A DNA stretch of 8,546 nt from Candidatus Aminicenantota bacterium (GCA_030612495.1 JAUWNT010000098.1:1-8546); one strand, 5' to 3'; positions 1 through 5,867 are shown, numbered from the stretch's first letter. The notes: a model not told the origin generated them from the letters alone. Program-made: numbers and translations.

Positions 1-485
1 AAACTTAAAACAGCTAAAAATCTTTTCAATATTTCAAGATTTATAAAAATATTTAAATCAATAATATAAATTAAGATTAAAAAGCCAAAAATTGTAAAAG
101 CAATTTTTCCTATAATGATTGAGGGTGCTATAAAATGTCTGGTTTTAAATAAGATTAAACTTGCAAATAGTATTACTATATCTCTGAAAAAAATTGGAAT
201 AGCAAGCCATAATGGAAAGTCTGACTTTATTATCAATGCTATTACAACAAAGAATAAAAGTAATTTGTCAGCCACAGGGTCTAAAAATTTTCCAACTTCT
301 GTCTCTTGAGAAAACTTCCTTGCAAAATATCCATCAAAAAAATCGAGTGAGATTGTAAACACATATATAAAAATTAAAAAAGGGTAATTTTGATAAGTAC
401 TATTTATAATTAAAACAAAAATAACAGGTACCATGAATATCCGCAGGATACTTAAGGAATTTGGGAGATTAACATAACTTTTCAC
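1..485 (-). CDS. CDP-alcohol phosphatidyltransferase, PgsA-like (3' end off window)
   Basis: An integral membrane enzyme that transfers a phosphatidyl group from CDP-diacylglycerol to an alcohol. The likely acceptor is glycerol-3-phosphate, giving phosphatidylglycerophosphate on the way to phosphatidylglycerol. I translated the minus strand by hand: 161 residues are visible before the left edge. The complete family signature D-x2-DG-x2-AR-x8-G-x3-D-x3-D is present (D48, D51, G52, A55, R56, G65, D69, D73), so the metal and CDP-binding site is intact. The N-terminus carries the usual NLPNSLSILRI segment before the first membrane helix, and hydrophobic helices follow at roughly 17-45, 74-87, 92-113 and 128-148. 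Start choice: the GTG at 485 is two codons after an in-frame TAG and is the only start that keeps the conserved N-terminus. Family members are about 180-200 residues, so only the last few dozen are missing. PgsA is the likeliest member, but another CDP-alcohol acceptor is not excluded. Confidence 0.9.
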   Translation of the reverse strand, partial: MKSYVNLPNSLSILRIFMVPVIFVLIINSTYQNYPFLIFIYVFTISLDFFDGYFARKFSQETEVGKFLDPVADKLLLFFVVIALIIKSDFPLWLAIPIFFRDIVILFASLILFKTRHFIAPSIIIGKIAFTIFGFLILIYIIDLNIFINLEILKRFLAVLS

Positions 486-520
486 AGCCTAAAAATATAA
501 CATCCCCTTAAATAAATCAA
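486..520 (-). promoter_or_regulatory. Promoter abutting the phosphatidyltransferase start
   Basis: On the minus strand TTGATT (520-515) is followed by a 17-base spacer, TATTTT (497-492) and six bases before the GTG start at 485. Transcription would begin on or next to the start codon. There is no convincing Shine-Dalgarno sequence. The call rests on consensus resemblance in AT-rich DNA. Confidence 0.4.
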
Positions 521-548
521 GTTAATTTTAAAAAGTGTGGTTTTATAG

Positions 549-594
549 TATAATAACGATAAATTTATACTATATTAACAAGAAAATATATAAT
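549..594 (+). promoter_or_regulatory. Candidate -10 boxes upstream of the PP2C gene
   Basis: Two perfect TATAAT hexamers lie in the divergent intergenic region, at 549-554 and 589-594. Neither has a good -35 at 16-18 bases. The nearer one would give a leader of about 13 bases containing a weak GGA ribosome-binding element at 607-609, before the ATG at 615. In DNA this AT-rich either may be fortuitous. Confidence 0.3.
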
Positions 595-614
595 AAATTT
601 AGATTGGATTTAAA

Positions 615-1520
615 ATGACAGAAAATATTGATTTTTTTGAAGATGAATTAAAGAACTTTGAGGATATTGCACGCTACATAAAACCGAGTTCAGGTGAAAT
701 ACCAGAACTACAGGGAATTGACATTTATGGAGATACAATCCCCTTAAATGGTATTGTTGGCGGAGATCACATGATTTATGTTGATTTTAAAAAACGCTAT
801 GACCTGGACAAACGCATTTTAGATTCTATAGTTATAAACAGAGCAGATGTTGCAGAAAGACTTAAGCAAAATAAAACAAAAGCAGGAATTTTAATTGCTG
901 ATGTTTCAGGCCACAAAATAACAGATGCACTTTTAGCAGCAATGCTCCATCAATCTTTTCTAATTGGTGTTATGTACGAATTAAAACAAAATGGCCAGGT
1001 TACTACTGAATTGTTTGAAAACATTAATTCACGTTTTTACAATTCTTCAAGTTTCTCTAAATTCATAACAATGATCTATGGAGAGATCTCTGAAAACGGT
1101 ATGTTCAGATTTACTAATGCAGGTCATCCTAATCCTGCGGTTTTCTCAAATAAATATGATAAATTAATGGAAGTAAGCCAGAAAAGAGTTATTCATTTTC
1201 CACCAATTGGCACACTCCCATCAATAGAAGATATTGATTTTAGAAAAACCCTGACTAGTATTGGATATAAAAAAAAATACTCAATAAACGAGATAAACCT
1301 TATGGGAGCTGGAGATATTTTACTTTTATATACTGATGGCTTATCAGAACATGATACAAATATGGAAGATCTTTACTTCCCTCAAAAACTTGAGATAATA
1401 CTTAAGAAAGTAAAAAAACATAATGCTAAAGATATCTTTAATCAGATAATAGATGATATGCTTAAATTTAATAAGTTTTCTGATGATGTAAGTATTGTTG
1501 TTATAAAAAAAAATATGTGA
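615..1520 (+). CDS. SpoIIE/RsbU-type PP2C serine/threonine phosphatase
   Basis: A metal-dependent protein phosphatase of the PPM/SpoIIE class (COG2208). In known systems these dephosphorylate STAS-domain anti-anti-sigma factors in partner-switching pathways. The domain fills residues about 35-300. Visible motifs are VGGD (48-51) with a following VDF, ADVSGH (95-100), TNAGHP (167-172), LLLYTDGLSE (236-245) and SDD (289-291). Asp51, Asp96, Asp241 and Asp290 are the expected metal-site acids. The residue after DVSGH is Lys rather than the usual Gly, and the N-terminal segment PSSGEIPELQGIDIYGD replaces a sensor domain, so this is a single-domain phosphatase with no PAS, GAF, HAMP or membrane segment. 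No STAS protein or RsbW-type kinase lies in the window, so its substrate is unknown. It is transcribed divergently from the phosphatidyltransferase and ends seven bases from the sigma operon's last stop codon. Its own terminator is not evident. Function class is firm; pathway is not. Confidence 0.92.
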   Translation: MTENIDFFEDELKNFEDIARYIKPSSGEIPELQGIDIYGDTIPLNGIVGGDHMIYVDFKKRYDLDKRILDSIVINRADVAERLKQNKTKAGILIADVSGHKITDALLAAMLHQSFLIGVMYELKQNGQVTTELFENINSRFYNSSSFSKFITMIYGEISENGMFRFTNAGHPNPAVFSNKYDKLMEVSQKRVIHFPPIGTLPSIEDIDFRKTLTSIGYKKKYSINEINLMGAGDILLLYTDGLSEHDTNMEDLYFPQKLEIILKKVKKHNAKDIFNQIIDDMLKFNKFSDDVSIVVIKKNM

Positions 1521-1526
1521 TACTTT

Positions 1527-2027
1527 TTAATGTATTACCTTATTTTTCTTTTTTAACTTTATAAATTTTATAATGATCCCCTTTTTGATTTCCTTTAATT
1601 TCTCAATTTGTACAGGAGTCATTATTTGCTTTAAATCTAAAAGATAATTAACAGAATCAATAAGAAAATCTGTTTTTATTTTACTAATAATTTTTAATTG
1701 CTTCTCCATTTTTCTTCTGTCAATTTTTCCTGATTTTAAATATGAAGCAAATCTTAATTCTCTAATTTTGACCTCAGCATTTCTCTTAATTGAGTTTTCT
1801 TCAAATGCTAATAATAAATTCTCAACTTTTTTTTCTTGCTCTTCGCTCAAATTAATATCTTCTTTAAATCTCAATATAAATCTGGCACCAAAAAGACTTT
1901 TTCCTGCTAAAAAAACACCTGCTTTTGCTCTTTTTATTATATCTCGATCTTCTATATTTGCTTTTAAATTCAAGTTAAATATAAATGCAACTAAACATAT
2001 AGAAGTAAAAAATATTTTTTTATTCAT
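1527..2027 (-). CDS. Secreted Spy/CpxP-like periplasmic protein
   Basis: A 166-residue protein, last gene of the sigma-factor operon. Residues 1-23 form a signal peptide (two lysines, a hydrophobic run at about 5-19, likely cleavage after LKA). The mature part is almost entirely charged, helix-forming sequence with two LTxxQ-type motifs, LSEEQ (60-64) and MTPVQ (136-140). This spacing is the hallmark of the Spy/CpxP/ZraP helical-hairpin family of periplasmic chaperones and stress sensors. Start choice: an upstream ATG at 2057 would add ten residues, but the ATG at 2027 has AAGGAG five bases ahead, begins a clean signal peptide and overlaps the preceding stop codon by one base (TAATG), which implies translational coupling. 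The very basic C-terminus (about 147-166) is unusual. A chaperone or feedback role under the sigma factor is inferred from family and operon position. Confidence 0.75.
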   Translation of the reverse strand: MNKKIFFTSICLVAFIFNLNLKANIEDRDIIKRAKAGVFLAGKSLFGARFILRFKEDINLSEEQEKKVENLLLAFEENSIKRNAEVKIRELRFASYLKSGKIDRRKMEKQLKIISKIKTDFLIDSVNYLLDLKQIMTPVQIEKLKEIKKGIIIKFIKLKKKNKVIH

Positions 2028-2473
2028 TATTTCTCCTTCTGCTTTATAAAAAACCAATTTTCACTCAAGTTCAGCAAAAAGTTGAGCCTTTGTTTTGAGC
2101 TTAAAATATCACTTATTTCAATTAAAGTTTCAACAAAGTTCAAGTTTAATTGCTTTTCAACTTCATTTAGCTCGCTTGTTTTACTTTTTAAAATACCCAA
2201 ATCATATTCAGGATCACTCAGCTGCTCTATTATATCAATTCTTTTCTCAAGTATATCATTTTTAGACTGAACTAAATTGATCCTGAAATTTTTCATAATA
2301 AAATTTAATTTCTTCTTTTGATCATTGCTAAGTTCTATTTTTGTTTTGAATTTTAAATCCTCTACAATTTTTTTATCCTTTAAAGATACTCTCTTATAAA
2401 TCACATTTGAAATAAAAGCGATATTAAAAGTAATAGAAGCGATTAAAATTATTTTAATCCATTTATTTTTCAT
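2027..2473 (-). CDS. Membrane-anchored Spy/CpxP/CnrX-like periplasmic protein
   Basis: A 148-residue protein, third in the sigma operon. A single N-terminal hydrophobic helix (about 6-25) follows a short basic end. It lacks an obvious cleavage site, so it is probably an uncleaved anchor with the rest in the periplasm. The remainder is charged and helical with LSNDQ (48-52) and LSSKQ (124-128), the paired LTxxQ-type motifs of the Spy/CpxP and Metal_resist families. CnrX, the periplasmic sensor of the CnrYXH cobalt/nickel sigma system, has the same topology. However, this protein contains no His or Cys and only one Met beyond the start (M60), so the metal ligands of CnrX cannot be present. The start at 2473 overlaps the anti-sigma gene by 11 bases and has GGTGA five bases upstream. 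A role as sensor or modulator of the anti-sigma factor is inferred. Confidence 0.72.
   Translation of the reverse strand: MKNKWIKIILIASITFNIAFISNVIYKRVSLKDKKIVEDLKFKTKIELSNDQKKKLNFIMKNFRINLVQSKNDILEKRIDIIEQLSDPEYDLGILKSKTSELNEVEKQLNLNFVETLIEISDILSSKQRLNFLLNLSENWFFIKQKEK
2033..2038 (-). promoter_or_regulatory. Strong ribosome binding site that fixes the start of the secreted Spy-like gene
   Basis: AAGGAG on the minus strand lies five bases before the ATG at 2027, inside the 3' end of the preceding gene. It selects this start over the in-frame ATG at 2057. It also contrasts with the absence of such sites at the operon heads in this window. Confidence 0.75.
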
Positions 2474-2909
2474 TTAAGTCACCATTATACAATATATTAA
2501 ATGTTTTATCTTGAACATTAATCAAACTCAATTTTTGGCCCTGCATAAGCAAATTAGAAATATAAACCTCTTTTTGTTTGTTTTCAACATTATTTTTTAA
2601 AGGTCCATTTATGAGGAATCCTAAAATAAAGAAGAGAATAAAAGTAAATGAGTAGACCAGAGAGGGAATAGAAAATATGTTGAATCTCTTTTTTCTATTG
2701 ATCTTATCCATAACTAAAGAAGTAAAATTTTGTATTGGTTCAAGTTCATTCAAGTTTTTTATTTCTTTCTTCAGGTTCTCCAACTGTTCAAACTCATGCT
2801 TACATTTCTCACATTTTTTTAAATGTAAAAAGATTTCAGTCCTTTCCTTTTCATTAAGCTCATTGTCTTGAAAAGAACTCAACAAAAGTTTAACTCTATT
2901 ACATTTCAT
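2463..2909 (-). CDS. Zinc-finger (ZAS) membrane anti-sigma factor
   Basis: A 148-residue protein that should hold the adjacent ECF sigma factor inactive at the inner membrane. The N-terminal cytoplasmic domain has the ZAS signature Cys3 ... His29-x3-Cys33-x2-Cys36 within a helical segment reaching about residue 50. One transmembrane helix spans about 79-101. A small periplasmic tail of about 47 residues follows, with no recognisable domain. Family knowledge: zf-HC2/ZAS proteins bind the sigma factor through this finger and release it after proteolysis or a conformational signal from the periplasm. The ATG at 2909 overlaps the sigma gene's stop codon (ATGA), with GAGGG four bases upstream. Order and overlap make it the cognate partner of the sigma factor. 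The signal is unknown, but the two Spy-like genes that follow suggest protein misfolding or another envelope stress. Confidence 0.88.
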   Translation of the reverse strand: MKCNRVKLLLSSFQDNELNEKERTEIFLHLKKCEKCKHEFEQLENLKKEIKNLNELEPIQNFTSLVMDKINRKKRFNIFSIPSLVYSFTFILFFILGFLINGPLKNNVENKQKEVYISNLLMQGQKLSLINVQDKTFNILYNGDLNEK

Positions 2910-3511
2910 TTTTCCCTCACTTTGTAAACATTCTTATCTTTATTTTCTTGCAGAAATATTTTGTTTTTTAAGCTTTTCTTTGTCCTTGAAATTAATGTTT
3001 CGATCTTTGGAATAGACCAACCTGTTATTTTTGAAATATTTTTATAAGAGAAATCAAGATAAACTTTTAAGATTAATGCAATTCTCTGATTCTCTTTCAA
3101 TTCCATTATAGATGAAATAAGCAATTCTTCTTTTACTTTATCCTCAATACTTTTATATTGTGTTGCCTCATATCGAAAATATTTTCCCTCTATACCATTA
3201 GAAAAACGTTCTGAAAAAAAAAGCACTCGCTTTCTTTTTTTTATATAATTTAAAGTTAAATTTTTTGCAATTTTAAATATAAAAGCCTGAAAATTTCCCT
3301 CCATTTTATATCTATTTAAATTTTCATATACTTTCAAAAAAACATCCTGGCTTATATTCTGAGACTCATCATAATCAAATATCATTCTATTAATAAAATT
3401 TAATATCTTTTTGTTATATCTATTAATAATAATCTCAAAATTTTGAGTTTTACCTATTTTAATTGATTTTATAATTTCATCATCAGAGAACATTAAATTA
3501 TTTGCTTTCAC
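2906..3511 (-). CDS. ECF (RpoE-like) RNA polymerase sigma factor
   Basis: A group 4 (extracytoplasmic function) sigma factor of 201 residues. Region 2 spans about 28-95. It includes the core-binding stretch DESQNISQDVFLKVYENLNR (48-67) and a -10 recognition helix with FQAFIFKIAKNLTLNYIKKR (74-93). Region 4 spans about 135-185 (IMELKENQRIALILKVYLDF, then a helix-turn-helix near KNISKITGWSIPKIETLISR, then SLKNKI) and would read the -35. The linker (96-130) is somewhat long and basic. There is no region 1 or 3. The start may be the GTG at 3511, used here, or the ATG six codons later at 3493. Neither has a good ribosome binding site, and an extended -10 element ends five bases before the GTG. It heads the operon with its anti-sigma factor. 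Autoregulation is common for the family but no ECF-type promoter is convincingly visible here. Confidence 0.92.
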   Translation of the reverse strand: MKANNLMFSDDEIIKSIKIGKTQNFEIIINRYNKKILNFINRMIFDYDESQNISQDVFLKVYENLNRYKMEGNFQAFIFKIAKNLTLNYIKKRKRVLFFSERFSNGIEGKYFRYEATQYKSIEDKVKEELLISSIMELKENQRIALILKVYLDFSYKNISKITGWSIPKIETLISRTKKSLKNKIFLQENKDKNVYKVREK

Positions 3512-3516
3512 TTAAT

Positions 3517-3525
3517 ATTATAACA
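3517..3525 (-). promoter_or_regulatory. Extended -10 promoter element before the sigma factor gene
   Basis: The minus strand reads TGTTATAAT, a perfect TGn-TATAAT extended -10, ending five bases before the GTG at 3511. No -35 is evident at 16-18 bases, which extended -10 promoters tolerate. Initiation would fall at the GTG codon, so the mRNA would be leaderless or start at the ATG at 3493 with a very short leader. It suggests a housekeeping promoter for the operon, separate from the glycosyltransferase gene upstream. Confidence 0.45.
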
Positions 3526-3563
3526 AGGTAAAATCATAGTTCTTGCATAAATTGTAAATTTTA

Positions 3564-4697
3564 TCAGTTTTTACCTAATAATAAATATAGCCTCTCCTGA
3601 GCTTTTACCATAAAATCTGCATCCCACTCTGAAAAATCTTCTTTAAAATTTGAAAGTCTTTCTCTCTCTTTTTTATTATTTATTAAAAACAAGATCTTTT
3701 CAGAAAATTTTCTATAATCAAAAACATCAACAAGAAACCCATTTTTATTATGCTTAATAACTTCTATATTCCCTGATATATTACTTGCAACAATTGATTT
3801 TTTCTTTAATCTCATTTGAATCAAACTTTGAGGCAGACCCTCCCATAAGGCAGTTGATATTCCTATATCAAAGATGTCAATAGCATTTTCTATATCAAAT
3901 ATAAAACCAGGAAGTCTAAAATTCTCTAATATTCCCTTTTTTTTCAACCTATTTTCAATTTCTTCTCTCAATTTACCATCACCTGCAATAAAGAAAACAA
4001 CATTCTTCCTCTTTTCTAAAACCATTGATGCAATTTCAATCAAATGAAGAAGTCCCTTTTGAGGTTTAAACGGAGCAATAACTCCACACACAAAATCTTT
4101 ATCTTTTATATTATATTTTTTTCTTATAGAAGCTAAATTTAAACTTTTTTTTAAAAATCTCTTTGTTTGAAAGCCACTTCTTATAAGCGTGCAATTATCT
4201 TTTACCAATTTTTTTTGCCTGGCAACTTTAATATCATCATTTGATACAAAAATAAAATGAGTTGTTAATCTGGAGACAATCTTTTCTGCAACCAGGAAAA
4301 AGTTCCTCTTTAAAAAAGACTGAAATGGAGAAAAGGAAAAACCATGAACAGAGTGGATAATACATGACACTTTTAAAACCGATGCACTTATTCTTCCAAT
4401 AATTCCAGCTTTTGAAGAGTGTGTGTGAACAATATCAGGGTTTATTTTTTTCAATACTTTAAATACATGGAAAAAAGTTTTTAAATCTTTAACAGGTCTT
4501 ATCTCTCTTTGTAAATCTTTTATAATTATAAATCTGTCCCTCTTTTCTATTTTACCAGTTAGAATTCCTCCAGGGCCACAAACAAGATATGTGTCAAACT
4601 CTTCTGGATTGAGATTTTCATACGTGTAAATTGTATTTATCTGTGCTCCTCCAAGCTCGAGCTTTGTGATTATGTGAACAACCTTGATCTTTTTCAT
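3564..4697 (-). CDS. GT4-family glycosyltransferase
   Basis: A 377-residue GT-B fold, retaining glycosyltransferase of family GT4, likely building a surface polysaccharide or glycolipid from a nucleotide-sugar donor at the cytoplasmic face. The N-terminal acceptor domain contains the glycine-rich GGAQ loop (16-19), HTHSSKAG (91-98) and HSVHGFSF (115-122). The C-terminal donor domain has FKPQKG (210-215), AGDGKLR (238-244) and EGLPQSLIQ (286-294). In the classical E-x7-E donor motif the second Glu is replaced by Gln294. The WEGLP-x3-Q form occurs in a GT4 subgroup, so I read it as subfamily character rather than damage. Length is normal and both domains are complete. The ATG at 4697 lacks a good ribosome binding site. 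The gene lies 79 bases downstream of the candidate RNA and 52 bases upstream of the sigma factor. Donor and acceptor cannot be named. Confidence 0.9.
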   Translation of the reverse strand: MKKIKVVHIITKLELGGAQINTIYTYENLNPEEFDTYLVCGPGGILTGKIEKRDRFIIIKDLQREIRPVKDLKTFFHVFKVLKKINPDIVHTHSSKAGIIGRISASVLKVSCIIHSVHGFSFSPFQSFLKRNFFLVAEKIVSRLTTHFIFVSNDDIKVARQKKLVKDNCTLIRSGFQTKRFLKKSLNLASIRKKYNIKDKDFVCGVIAPFKPQKGLLHLIEIASMVLEKRKNVVFFIAGDGKLREEIENRLKKKGILENFRLPGFIFDIENAIDIFDIGISTALWEGLPQSLIQMRLKKKSIVASNISGNIEVIKHNKNGFLVDVFDYRKFSEKILFLINNKKERERLSNFKEDFSEWDADFMVKAQERLYLLLGKN

Positions 4698-4776
4698 ATA
4701 TTATTTAGATTTAAGTATACACTCTCTCAGCAAAAAATAACATATTTATTATTTCAAAAGGAAAATTTTAAATAAT

Positions 4777-4891
4777 GAGGCGGGCTACAAGGAGGTAAGC
4801 GCTCTCACAAAGGAGGAATCTGCATTATATGCAACCCACGCCCCGGACTATCGACCTCGTTTCCGGTATTTGGGTACGTAGTCACCGCCTC
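4777..4891 (-). ncRNA. Candidate structured RNA, class unknown
   Basis: A 115-base GC-rich island between two minus-strand genes, flanked by almost pure A/T. Its ends pair perfectly over seven bases (GAGGCGG with CCGCCTC). A four-pair helix (CTAC with GTAG, 4785-4788 and 4878-4881 region) lies just inside. A nested arm follows: ACCCA/TGGGT enclosing CCGGA/TCCGG. A separate hairpin TGCAT-TAT-ATGCA sits at 4821-4833. This gives a multibranched fold closed by its own termini, typical of an independent ncRNA or a riboswitch-like leader. The minus strand is favoured because a good promoter (4900-4927) would start RNA at its first base and both neighbours are on that strand. No U-tract terminator follows on either strand. 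I do not recognise it as SRP RNA, 6S RNA, tmRNA, RNase P, a T-box or a common riboswitch. If minus, it could be a leader of the glycosyltransferase gene 79 bases downstream. Confidence 0.6.
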
Positions 4892-4899
4892 AATATAAA

Positions 4900-4927
4900 T
4901 ATATAATATAATTTCTTAGATTTTCAA
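4900..4927 (-). promoter_or_regulatory. Promoter for the candidate structured RNA
   Basis: On the minus strand TTGAAA (4927-4922) is followed by a 16-base spacer and TATATA (4905-4900), then eight bases to the first G of the closing stem at 4891. This spacing places the transcription start at the structure's 5' end and is the main argument for its strand. The surrounding DNA is extremely AT-rich, so chance matches are a concern. Confidence 0.45.
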
Positions 4928-4935
4928 CTTAAATT

Positions 4936-5832
4936 TTACTTTTTTTTAAATAATGACAAATATAAGAATTCGGGAAACAATTTATTGTTAATAATATAAT
5001 TTATTGTTCTGTTTACATATTTTTTATAGATAAAATTATTCTTTATTTTTATCTGATATCCAAATGTTCCAAGAGCTTTTATGTTTCTCTGAATAGCTGT
5101 TAAATATAATTGCTCGAAATTAATCTCAAATTTATTTTTTAATAAAATGTCAAAAAGATATTTTCGCATAGATTTTAAATCAAGATAAGAATCAAACGCA
5201 AAAGAAACAAGATCATAATATTGCGGACCTATTAAAGAATCCTGAAAATCAACTAAAAAAACTCTATCTTTGTAATAAAACATATTTCTTGAATGAAAAT
5301 CTCTATGAGCAAATGTATTTATTCCAATAATTTTATCAACAATCGAATACAGGTTATTTTTTACCTGTTCAACATCTTTTGAAATCGAGCAAAATTTTAA
5401 TGCAAAATGTTTTATAAAGAAATCCACTTCCCATAGCATCCTTTTTGCATCAAGAATTGATTTTGTTTTATCTATTGGTATTTGTTTTAGTTTCAACAGT
5501 ATTTCACATACTTGATTTAATATCTCCTTTTTTCTGCTTACATTCGATTTCAAAAATAGCTTCTGTAATGATAAACATCCGAGATCCTCCTGAATTATAA
5601 TTCTATTATCTATTATATCCTTAATCTCAGGGACATTAATTCTATTGTCTGTGTAAACCGATCTGAACTTAATTACCTTTGATATTTCATCCCTGTTCTC
5701 TTCAGGATAGACCATTGCAACAAGAGTGTAATTATCCTTATAAATCCTGAAAAAGCTTCTATTTGATGCTTCTTTTCTTATTTTCTCTATTTTTTTGATA
5801 TTTTTTATCTTTTTTTCAAGATATTTTTTCAT
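4936..5832 (-). CDS. AmgK/COG3178-type phosphotransferase (sugar kinase-like)
   Basis: A 298-residue kinase-fold protein of the aminoglycoside phosphotransferase superfamily. The catalytic loop is HRDFHSRN (176-183), giving catalytic Asp178 and metal ligand Asn183. DFQD (195-198) supplies the metal-binding Asp, followed by IGPQYYDLVSF (201-211). The hinge is QEDLG (81-85) and the N-lobe has EASNRSFFRIY (21-31). A late QRNIKALGTFGYQI segment (248-261) also resembles the AmgK family, in which the enzyme phosphorylates the anomeric position of N-acetylmuramic acid or N-acetylglucosamine during cell-wall recycling. The HRDxxxRN...DFQD...GPxxYDL pattern supports this subgroup over true aminoglycoside resistance enzymes. 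The usual partner, a MurU/RmlA-type nucleotidyltransferase, is not adjacent, so the substrate is not fixed. The ATG at 5832 has no ribosome binding site; a promoter lies directly against it. Superfamily is firm, sugar specificity tentative. Confidence 0.82.
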   Translation of the reverse strand: MKKYLEKKIKNIKKIEKIRKEASNRSFFRIYKDNYTLVAMVYPEENRDEISKVIKFRSVYTDNRINVPEIKDIIDNRIIIQEDLGCLSLQKLFLKSNVSRKKEILNQVCEILLKLKQIPIDKTKSILDAKRMLWEVDFFIKHFALKFCSISKDVEQVKNNLYSIVDKIIGINTFAHRDFHSRNMFYYKDRVFLVDFQDSLIGPQYYDLVSFAFDSYLDLKSMRKYLFDILLKNKFEINFEQLYLTAIQRNIKALGTFGYQIKIKNNFIYKKYVNRTINYIINNKLFPEFLYLSLFKKK

Positions 5833-5838
5833 ACTTAG

Positions 5839-5867
5839 ATTTTAATGTTAAACAATCACTTATTCAA
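5839..5867 (-). promoter_or_regulatory. Promoter abutting the AmgK-like kinase start
   Basis: On the minus strand TTGAAT (5867-5862), a 17-base spacer and TAAAAT (5844-5839) lie six bases before the ATG at 5832. The expected transcription start is the A of the ATG, and no Shine-Dalgarno sequence precedes it, so a leaderless message is predicted. Confidence 0.45.

Noticed and set aside
115..309. Plus-strand open frame of 64 codons at the left edge
   Set aside because: It is antisense to the phosphatidyltransferase, whose complete catalytic signature lies on the minus strand over the same bases.
2028..2057. Ten-residue N-terminal extension of the secreted Spy-like protein from the ATG at 2057
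   Set aside because: It would precede the signal peptide with unrelated residues, and the ATG at 2027 has the AAGGAG site and a TAATG coupling overlap.
1768..2871. Plus-strand open frames at 1768-2049, 2082-2270 and 2677-2871
   Set aside because: They are Ser/Phe/Leu-rich shadows opposite lysine-rich minus-strand genes with recognisable families and ribosome binding sites.
4698..4740. A promoter for the glycosyltransferase gene (TATACT at 4719-4714, TTGCTG at 4733-4728)
   Set aside because: The two elements are only eight bases apart and neither has a partner at 16-18 bases, so no promoter could be assigned. The gene may be read from the RNA candidate's promoter.
4777..4891. Reading the GC-rich block as SRP RNA, 6S RNA or another standard RNA gene
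   Set aside because: It lacks the SRP apical GGAAG loop region and the 6S length and central bubble, and it shows no tmRNA, RNase P, T-box or familiar riboswitch core.
4770..4898. Miniature inverted-repeat transposable element (MITE) with GAGGCGG ends
   Set aside because: The terminal repeats could fit, but the flanks show no clear target-site duplication and the inner helices are more elaborate than a simple MITE. A genome copy count would settle it.
4829..4906. Plus-strand 25-codon frame within the RNA candidate, starting 12 bases after AGGAGG
   Set aside because: The spacing is too long for a normal ribosome binding site, the peptide resembles nothing, and the base pairing across the same stretch is better explained by RNA structure.
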